Shown piece after piece: positions 7,046-10,850 of a stretch of DNA of 10,850 nt. The stretch comes from Candidatus Bathyarchaeota archaeon. Lineage in GTDB: Archaea > Thermoproteota > Bathyarchaeia > 40CM-2-53-6. A model generated the notes under the pieces. That model was given only the letters and a program-made list of their open reading frames with translations, was not told the DNA's origin and searched no databases. Made by a program: the position numbers and the translations under genes. Location: positions 1-10,850 of the forward strand of contig VBBH01000142.1 in the NCBI GenBank assembly GCA_005888695.1, in the 5' to 3' direction. How positions within the stretch are numbered: the first letter of the stretch is position 1; each line of letters begins with the position of its first letter.

Positions 7046-7535
7046 TCGTCGAGGCGGGTTCGGTGGTGGAGGTGCTCCATTGCTGGAAGGGGCCTTGTTA
7101 GGCTCGATGATGAGTCATGGAATGGGCGGTGGTAGCGGGCCCAGAAAAGCGATTCAAATGAATCAGAACTACAATTATCCCGTTGTGGCCTTGAAGGGTT
7201 TGACCGAGTATCAACCTCACGACTATCAGTTTACTATTGAAGAGAGGAGTCTCTTTGACATTTCGAAATATCCAAAAGGTATCAAGATTCTGAATGGTGA
7301 CATCAGCGAAGATGCCGCAAAGAATCAGGCTAAGACGCTTGTTGACGAGCTGCAATCTCAAAAGGCTCACGCGCAATATCACATGATCCAGCAAATCTCC
7401 TCGGAGGAGGATCTGTCTGATACCGAGCTATTGCATGTTCCAATCTGGTTTGCTCGCTATAACCATAAGGGGAACAAAATCGTGCTGATATTAGACGGCA
7501 ACTCCGGGAACGTTATCAATAGCACGGGGCTTTGA
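7008..7535 (+). CDS. C-terminal part of the frameshifted zinc-ribbon gene
   Basis: This frame starts in a glycine-rich linker (GGLGSGNRRGGFGGGG, then a Gly/Met-rich stretch) and continues as a folded domain with YPVVALKGLTEYQPHDYQF, ISEDAAKNQAKTLVDELQ and the ending VPIWFARYNHKGNKIVLILD, then GNSGNVI. The last part resembles the 'W-F-x-Y-x-x-KG-x-x-x-x-x-x-DG-x-SG' closure found in archaeal and bacterial zinc-ribbon membrane or secretion-related proteins. No ribosome binding site of its own is convincing, although a TTG at 7008 or the ATG at 7020 (preceded by GGAG) could serve through translational coupling from the upstream frame, which overlaps it to 7045. Best read as the second half of the gene beginning at 6503. 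Either an assembly indel, a true mutation or a recoding site explains the break. Confidence 0.65.
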   Translation: MLGVMAGGLGSGNRRGGFGGGGAPLLEGALLGSMMSHGMGGGSGPRKAIQMNQNYNYPVVALKGLTEYQPHDYQFTIEERSLFDISKYPKGIKILNGDISEDAAKNQAKTLVDELQSQKAHAQYHMIQQISSEEDLSDTELLHVPIWFARYNHKGNKIVLILDGNSGNVINSTGL

Positions 7536-7583
7536 GCGCGATTGATGATAGATCCATTTTCGCGTCCAGGCTGATCTAAGAGT

Positions 7584-7811
7584 TTAGAGAGTCCTTTCCT
7601 GGCTGTCTGATACATGAATCTCCGGTATTCTGACACTAGCCAAGAAGAGGATGCCCCCAACCAAGAGGAGGAGGATGCCTGACACAAAGTAGACGTCCGT
7701 GGAAAGCGTTGGACCATTGTAAGCTACTCTCGAGCTGACAACGTACATTGACTCTGCTATTACTCCGAGCAGCAATAACGTGATCCCAATAAGAAACAGT
7801 ATCTTCCTCAT
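7584..7811 (-). CDS. Small two-span membrane protein (75 aa)
   Basis: A short hydrophobic hairpin protein: an N-terminal MRK, a first span (about residues 4-22), a polar stretch SSRVAYNGPTLSTD that would lie outside the cell, a second span (about 42-60) and a charged tail. Positive charges at the N-terminus are consistent with both ends inside. The family is not recognised. The ATG at 7811 lies about 31 nt after ACTTAAGT on the minus strand, a possible TATA element, so the message could be nearly leaderless. It converges on the zinc-ribbon gene with a 48-nt gap. Overlapping minus-strand frames (7457-7717, 7636-7821) look like shadows. Confidence 0.55.
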   Translation of the reverse strand: MRKILFLIGITLLLLGVIAESMYVVSSRVAYNGPTLSTDVYFVSGILLLLVGGILFLASVRIPEIHVSDSQERTL

Positions 7812-7875
7812 AACTCGTCAATATAGAAAGCGAAAAGCAACGACTTAAGTCCTGTTTAACTCAGGAGCACTCCCG

Positions 7876-7918
7876 CTCGGACTCCAGGAGATAACAATAA
7901 GCCTGGAAGGGAGTCGAG
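7876..7918 (+). other. Strong imperfect hairpin in a 245-nt gene-poor stretch
   Basis: CTC-G-GACTCC-AGG (7876-7888) can pair with CCT-GGAAG-GGAGTC-GAG (7902-7918), leaving a 13-nt AT-rich loop and two small bulges. The stretch 7812-8056 has no convincing coding frame. The hairpin could be part of a small RNA or an untranslated leader; nothing else there is recognisable apart from a TATACTCA element at 7991 that could serve the gene at 8057. Confidence 0.35.
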
Positions 7919-8056
7919 ACTACGCTTGCAACCTATTTTCTTGGGATCGAACGCCTCTAATCATTGTCGTTCCAGACGGCTTAACGCGGGTATACTCACA
8001 ACAGTGATCAAAAGGTACAAGCAATTCTTGGGTCGCCCTCGGACCCTCGAATCCTT

Positions 8057-8374
8057 ATGCCAGTAGTTGTATCCATCCCTGATGACTGGTTCAGCCACGA
8101 CTTTTCAGGTGCACTGTTCTGTCCGGAGTGCAAGGGGCCGACAATATGGGAAGAAATATCTGTTCAGGCTCCTACTGACAAAGACATTCTCATGTTCAGA
8201 TGTGCGCAGTGTCACGATTACTCGCCGCCTTCCCGTCCGAAAGAAAGGCTAACCCTAAGGTCACTCAGAACTCACGAGCGGCCTACCGAGATGCGTCCGG
8301 AGGGGTCCCCCAAGGAACGTTCTCAAAGTCGACAACTCTTACTTTCCCACTTCTCACATCGGATCCACCCGTAG
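8057..8374 (+). CDS. Small zinc-ribbon-like protein (105 aa)
   Basis: Two CxxC pairs, C22/C25 (FCPECKG) and C49/C52 (RCAQCHD), separated by 23 residues, form a single zinc ribbon with intervening beta strands (TIWEEISVQ and DILMFRC). After residue 58 the sequence becomes basic and low in hydrophobic residues (RPKERLTLRSLRTHERP), so the tail is probably unstructured. The ATG at 8057 has no strong ribosome binding site; a TATACTCA element 63-66 nt upstream is a possible promoter. The frame ends 6 nt before the 3' end of the minus-strand tRNA gene. Such small zinc ribbons may bind nucleic acid or protein, but no function can be assigned. Confidence 0.55.
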   Translation: MPVVVSIPDDWFSHDFSGALFCPECKGPTIWEEISVQAPTDKDILMFRCAQCHDYSPPSRPKERLTLRSLRTHERPTEMRPEGSPKERSQSRQLLLSHFSHRIHP

Positions 8375-8403
8375 GATAGTTGGTGCGGCCGCCGGGATTT
8401 GAA

Positions 8404-8431
8404 TTCCCGGACCATCCTATCCGGATGATCT
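8404..8431 (-). other. tRNA intron 2 (position 53/54, 28 nt)
   Basis: Exon CCCG pairs with intron CGGG as the 4-bp central helix. The 5' bulge is GGA (cut after GG), the 3' bulge AAT (cut after AA), and an 8-bp inner helix GATCATCC with GGATGGTC closes a GGATA loop. Removal restores CCGGG-TTCAAAT-CCCGG, a canonical T arm. All parts fit the archaeal splicing endonuclease rules. Confidence 0.82.
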
Positions 8432-8456
8432 CCCGGGTCGTTGGGTTGGAGGCCCA

Positions 8457-8479
8457 ATGGACGCACAATCCCGTACGCT
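8457..8479 (-). other. tRNA intron 1 (position 27/28, 23 nt)
   Basis: On the tRNA strand exon bases GGAC pair with intron bases GTCC as the 4-bp central helix. The 5' bulge is ATA (cut after AT), the 3' bulge ATT (cut after AT), and the inner intron hairpin is GCGTA with TGTGC around a 6-nt loop. The outer exon-exon helix is weak, so this is a relaxed motif. Cutting at these points joins 27 to 28 and restores the TTGGG anticodon stem. Confidence 0.8.
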
Positions 8480-8516
8480 ATGTCCTAGACCAGGCTAGAC
8501 TACGGCCGCTCGATGG

Positions 8517-8531
8517 CCGGTTTTAAACCGG
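8517..8531. repeat. Palindrome just upstream of the tRNA gene
   Basis: CCGGTTTTAAACCGG has perfect 7-bp arms around one T and ends 7 nt before the tRNA 5' end. Its TTTAAA core is TATA-like, but it is about 15 nt from the tRNA start, too near for a standard TATA element. Confidence 0.4.
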
Positions 8532-8829
8532 GCCCTTTTCAGTGTTACTATCCGAGTCAGCGCCGTCTCCTTGCGAAAAATAGCAACGTGGCTAAAGAAA
8601 GTGTACCACGGAATTCGGAAAAAACGATTTGTTTGAATTACTCTTTTCAATCACTCTTCAGACACCCTCCCTTCACGCGAAAACGCATTCTCGGTTATCT
8701 CACGCGCTCCAAGTGCTCTGTCCGCTGCAAACAACGCGGTGTACGACGCAACCGATTCAGTGATGTACCAAAAGGGAGCTGGGGCATAGACACTTACAAA
8801 CGCTAGCCTCAGCTTTCGCCGGCCCAACC

Positions 8830-9081
8830 TTATGGGGCCTGGGATTCTAGCCAATCCCGCCTTGCCGAGCCTCTCGCGGTGAGAACGTACCTGAACCGCC
8901 TTCCCTTCCGCTCCCTCTTGAGCAAACCCTGCCTCCAATACCGAAGCAAAGCCATCTCCACGGCTCTCTGAGACAAATTCAAACCGTCTACCTCTCTCAA
9001 CAACTCGCGAACGCGGTCGCTATCCTCGTCCCCAGAGCCAAGCAACTTTAGAATTCTGATTTTGAGTTGATTGTGTTCCAC
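8830..9081 (-). CDS. Small winged-helix DNA-binding protein (83 aa)
   Basis: The order is helix MEHNQLKIRILKLLGSG, helix SDRVRELLREVDG, recognition-type helix LSQRAVEMALLRYWRQGLL and wing strands KRERKGRRFRYVLTARGSARRDWL: a compact winged helix of the kind seen in archaeal transcription factors. The GTG start at 9081 is supported by GCATAAATC on the minus strand (9107-9115), centred about 29 nt upstream, giving an almost leaderless transcript. After its stop at 8830, another minus-strand frame (to 8651) continues with a hydrophobic, protein-like run ending in ENAFSREGRVSEE; a frameshift truncating a longer protein is possible. It is divergent from the two-winged-helix operon at 9316 and may regulate it. 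The region 8532-8829 on the plus strand shows only an unlikely basic frame. Confidence 0.65.
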   Translation of the reverse strand: MEHNQLKIRILKLLGSGDEDSDRVRELLREVDGLNLSQRAVEMALLRYWRQGLLKRERKGRRFRYVLTARGSARRDWLESQAP

Positions 9082-9106
9082 GGCATGCTTCAGCTAACCA
9101 AAAGCA

Positions 9107-9115
9107 GATTTATGC
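9107..9115 (-). promoter_or_regulatory. TATA element for the winged-helix gene
   Basis: Read on the minus strand it is GCATAAATC, centred about 29 nt from the GTG at 9081. The distance implies transcription starting a few bases before the start codon. Confidence 0.45.
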
Positions 9116-9161
9116 TTATGCCTGAGGTGAGAGGTATTCTTCCCCCGATTTTGCATGCGGC

Positions 9162-9177
9162 GTTATGTAACACCTTG
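9162..9177 (+). repeat. Direct repeat, copy 1
   Basis: GTTATGTAACACCTTG, matching copy 2 at 9234-9249 in 15 of 16 bases and spaced 72 nt from it. It lies in the divergent promoter region between 9081 and 9316. Confidence 0.7.
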
Positions 9178-9233
9178 TTTGTTTGCCTACTTGTCGACAT
9201 GAGCCGAATCACTTTTACTTTCGCTCCCAACTT

Positions 9234-9249
9234 GTAATGTAACACCTTG
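9234..9249 (+). repeat. Direct repeat, copy 2
   Basis: GTAATGTAACACCTTG, ending 27 nt before the TATA element at 9277-9284. A transcription factor site is the simplest reading. Confidence 0.7.
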
Positions 9250-9276
9250 CATTATACCATTCGGGACAGAGAATTG

Positions 9277-9284
9277 TTATATAT
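9277..9284 (+). promoter_or_regulatory. TATA element of the winged-helix/NurA-like operon
   Basis: TTATATAT is a strong match to an archaeal TATA box. Starting 25-26 nt downstream places transcription near 9306, so the translation start must lie after that; this favours the TTG at 9316 over the TTG at 9247. Confidence 0.6.
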
Positions 9285-9315
9285 CAAACCCGAACCTTCA
9301 GCGGGCAGAGACCAG

Positions 9316-9867
9316 TTGAGCACCTTAGAGAACTACAACCCGCCTCAAAACCAGTCTTCTCCACGTAACACTCTTGAGATAACGATCCGCCACCCATCAG
9401 GCATCGAGAAGAAGATCCTCGGGCCCCCGGATGCTGTCCTCAAAGAACTTGTTTCTTACATGTCAACCGTCTATCCGTCCTTGGAACTTGTATCGAAAAT
9501 CATCCTCACAGTGGACGCAAGGGAGTTCATGGACAGCTGCTCGGGGGTCCTTGCAGCAAGCCCAGAAGGGCTAGTAGTATTGAAGGACGTATCCCACCTT
9601 CGGGACCGAGAACTCTTGATGCTCCACCTAGCCGGAGCCAGACTGATGGACATTCTCGGAAAGAAGGAAAACGATGCCTTGTCCCTGGAAGATTTGACTA
9701 GGGTGATGGGCCGACCTACCGGAACAGTGGCAGGAAGGCTGAGTGAGTTATGGAAGGAACAGTTGATCGAACGGGTTGGCAAGGGATCATACCGCCTTAC
9801 AACTATGGGTGCTCGGATAGTTGTGAAGAATCTAATGCCGAGAATGGCAGGAGCCACGGAGAAGTAG
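9316..9867 (+). CDS. Winged-helix protein A, first of two tandem paralogs (183 aa)
   Basis: The protein has an N-terminal domain beginning with strands NTLEITIRHPSGIEKKILG, a helix AVLKELVSYMSTVYPSLELV, and a strand-rich middle (EGLVVLKDVSHL). A helix RELLMLHLAGARLMDILG leads into a C-terminal winged helix (LSLEDLTRVMGRPTGTVAGR, then LSELWKEQLIERV and a KGSYRLTTMGARIV wing). The neighbour downstream has the same layout, so the two arose by duplication. The start TTG at 9316 is chosen because the TATA box at 9277-9284 lies inside the longer frame beginning at 9247, whose extra residues (HYTIRDREL) would come from promoter sequence. It is followed by paralog B after 4 nt and then a NurA-like gene, suggesting an operon. 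The family is not recognised; the fold suggests a DNA-binding role in repair or regulation. Confidence 0.7.
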   Translation: MSTLENYNPPQNQSSPRNTLEITIRHPSGIEKKILGPPDAVLKELVSYMSTVYPSLELVSKIILTVDAREFMDSCSGVLAASPEGLVVLKDVSHLRDRELLMLHLAGARLMDILGKKENDALSLEDLTRVMGRPTGTVAGRLSELWKEQLIERVGKGSYRLTTMGARIVVKNLMPRMAGATEK

Positions 9868-9871
9868 AAAA

Positions 9872-10447
9872 TTGTCTTCTCCAATCCAGCCCACAACTGG
9901 ACCACCAGAAAGGGCCAAGGTCAAGGTAACAATCGAATGGGGAGACATCAAACACACCGTCGAGGGTGACCTTGATGTCGTCGTTCGAGAAGTCATGCAA
10001 TTCGCAGCCAGGGTATTGCCAAACTACTCTCTAGCGTCCAAGCTAACCTTCAGCCCAGACTATTCAACCATGGTCGACGATCTATCAGAGGTTGTCAAAC
10101 TTACGCCAGAAGGCGAAGTGGTGGTGCTGCGACCAGAGATGTCTGCCGAGAACTCGATCCTTCTTGTCCTCTTGGCAGTACGGGTTGCGAATGCCGTCGG
10201 AAGTCGACCAAATGTCGACATGGCTCCTGAAGCCATCAGCAAGTCGATCGGACGCGCGGTCAAGACAGTCAGAAACACGCTAGCCACTATGACCAAGACA
10301 GGAGTGATTGATCGGACAAACGAGGGCGGTTACAAACTCACAATCCAGGGAATTCGTAAGGCACATGAAGCCGCACGCTCGTTAACAGCAAAGCAGGCTA
10401 TTCCTCGGCCGGAGTCATCCGGAAAGGAGGTCCAGACCTCAGGGTGA
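9872..10447 (+). CDS. Winged-helix protein B, second tandem paralog (191 aa)
   Basis: Same layout as protein A: strands AKVKVTIEWGDIKHTVEG, helix DVVVREVMQFAARVLPNYSL, then LTPEGEVVVLRPEMSAENSI aligning with A's ASPEGLVVLKDVSHLRDREL, a helix LLVLLAVRVANAVGS, and a C-terminal winged helix (APEAISKSIGRAVKTVRN with wing GGYKLTIQGIRKA, about residues 115-167). It ends in a polar, probably unstructured tail. The TTG start at 9872 comes 4 nt after the stop of gene A, with GGAG at 9858-9861 about 10 nt upstream, so translation is probably coupled. The unusually strong AAAGGAGG at 10423-10430 near its 3' end is inside a palindrome; see the regulatory entry. Partner proteins may be the NurA-like nuclease downstream. 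Confidence 0.72.
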   Translation: MSSPIQPTTGPPERAKVKVTIEWGDIKHTVEGDLDVVVREVMQFAARVLPNYSLASKLTFSPDYSTMVDDLSEVVKLTPEGEVVVLRPEMSAENSILLVLLAVRVANAVGSRPNVDMAPEAISKSIGRAVKTVRNTLATMTKTGVIDRTNEGGYKLTIQGIRKAHEAARSLTAKQAIPRPESSGKEVQTSG

Positions 10448-10494
10448 ATGACGAGCCCCGGGTGCGGGGGCAAGCGGGAAATGGGGTTTCCCGC
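10423..10494 (+). promoter_or_regulatory. Cluster of three inverted repeats before the NurA-like gene
   Basis: First, GAGGTC-CA-GACCTC (10427-10440) overlaps AAAGGAGG (10423-10430). Second, GCCCC (10455-10459) pairs with GGGGC (10467-10471). Third, GCGGGAAA (10474-10481) pairs with TTTCCCGC (10487-10494) around a 5-nt loop. They fill the end of gene B and the 74-nt gap before 10522. Possible roles are translation control, mRNA stability or attenuation. Confidence 0.5.
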
Positions 10495-10521
10495 CTGATT
10501 CTTGGGGGAATCTAGCTGACT

Positions 10522-10850
10522 ATGCTCCACCGCACCCAGAAACTATCCGACACGCTTGGAGAGATAAAAAACCTCCCAGGCGAGCTAGAATTCCAGTTCC
10601 CATCACTACCGGAACCTTTGCTACAATTATCGGAGAAGTCGATGGTGGGACTCAAGGGCACCATGGTCAGCCCACGCCCTGTCAACCTGTCGGAAATGGG
10701 CATTGAAGATGGTGACGTAGAAGACGACCTCGACCTCTCGCGCCTCCAATCGTTGAGCACTATGAAGAGGACAACCATCCAACCGGTCAAAGACGTAATC
10801 CCCATCGTTGCATGCGATGCGTCGAGTGTCAAGGTTGGTGAGACCGAGAC
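10522..10850 (+). CDS. NurA-like nuclease, N-terminal part (runs off window)
   Basis: The open frame starts with ATG at 10522 (GGGGGA at 10504-10509) and has no stop before the window end, giving 109 residues. It begins with a helical segment and a LPSLPEPLLQLSEKSMVGLK stretch, an acidic region and then DVIPIVACDASSVKVGET. The strand ending in D-A-S-S resembles the first catalytic Asp motif (VDGS-type) of NurA-domain 5'-3' nucleases, which work with the HerA translocase in archaeal DNA end resection. D99 would be the metal ligand. Position after two winged-helix genes supports a DNA-processing operon. Only the N-terminus is present, so the identification is moderate; a HerA gene would be expected nearby. 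Confidence 0.55.
   Translation, partial: MLHRTQKLSDTLGEIKNLPGELEFQFPSLPEPLLQLSEKSMVGLKGTMVSPRPVNLSEMGIEDGDVEDDLDLSRLQSLSTMKRTTIQPVKDVIPIVACDASSVKVGETE

Larger units (their letters stand above)
8381..8509 (-). tRNA. tRNA-Gly(UCC) with two non-canonical introns
   Basis: On the minus strand the acceptor stem GCGGCCG pairs with CGGCCGC, followed by A73 and an encoded CCA. The D arm (GTCT with GGAC), anticodon stem (TTGGG with CCCAA) and T arm (CCGGG, loop TTCAAAT, CCCGG) all form perfectly once two introns are removed. The exons are 8480-8509, 8432-8456 and 8381-8403; the mature RNA is 78 nt with CCA. The anticodon loop is CCTCCAA, giving UCC at 34-36. G1-C72, C2-G71 and C35/C36 agree with glycine identity. 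Position 33 is C instead of the near-universal U. Without intron removal neither the anticodon arm nor the T arm is acceptable. Both introns show bulge-helix-bulge folds, a feature specific to archaea. Confidence 0.88.

Noticed and set aside
8513..8806. 97-residue plus-strand open frame
   Set aside because: It begins in the tRNA upstream palindrome, is rich in Arg, Ser and Lys without a fold-like pattern, has no ribosome binding site, and lies opposite a more protein-like minus-strand frame.
9162..9249. CRISPR-like repeat pair
   Set aside because: Only two 16-bp copies 72 nt apart with no further units, leader or cas genes; a promoter-site pair is more likely.
9247..9315. Longer start (TTG 9247) for winged-helix protein A
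   Set aside because: It would translate the second direct repeat end and the TATA box, which must lie upstream of the transcript.
9471..9905. 144-residue minus-strand frame
   Set aside because: Antisense shadow of winged-helix protein A with serine/arginine-rich composition; the plus-strand protein has a clear paralog next door.
10512..10832. 106-residue minus-strand frame at the window end
   Set aside because: Serine-rich antisense shadow; the plus-strand frame from 10522 is open to the end and carries a NurA-like motif.

Overview
This window looks like a chromosomal segment of an archaeon, most likely from the Thermoproteota (TACK) and possibly a mesophilic relative of the Nitrososphaeria. 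Three things point this way: a glycine tRNA gene interrupted by two small introns that fold into bulge-helix-bulge splice motifs, TATA-type promoters close to GTG/TTG/ATG starts with very short leaders, and gene families typical of archaea (F420-type flavin proteins, winged-helix proteins, a NurA-like nuclease). Genus and even order cannot be fixed from this sequence. G+C content looks close to 50 percent.

Left part (1-2830): the 3' part of a polytopic membrane protein, probably a GT-C/GT87-type glycosyltransferase, is followed after 26 nt by a double-SIS-domain sugar-phosphate isomerase-like protein. The isomerase resembles GlmS without its glutaminase half. Facing them on the minus strand are a deazaflavin (F420)-dependent nitroreductase/split-barrel protein and a small unknown protein, with a hairpin in the convergent gap.

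Middle part (2830-6000): an anion-type ABC importer. It has a permease made of two fused, duplicated NitT/TauT-like halves (567 aa) and its ATPase 18 nt downstream. Running toward them and overlapping the ATPase stop by 8 nt is a separate gene for the AAA-associated domain, which in many bacteria is fused to the C-terminus of such ATPases. No substrate-binding protein gene is present here, so the substrate is unknown.

Right-middle part (6000-9100): small membrane proteins and zinc-ribbon proteins. One zinc-ribbon gene (6503-7535) appears split by a +1 frameshift. The minus-strand tRNA-Gly(UCC) gene at 8381-8509 has introns at positions 27/28 and 53/54. Beyond it lies a small winged-helix gene, also on the minus strand.

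Right end (9100-10850): two tandem paralogous proteins with C-terminal winged-helix domains stand upstream of the 5' end of a NurA-like nuclease gene that runs off the window. A 16-bp direct repeat sits before the promoter, and a cluster of inverted repeats precedes the nuclease gene. This cluster is the best candidate here for a poorly described system, possibly a regulated NurA/HerA-type DNA-processing operon.
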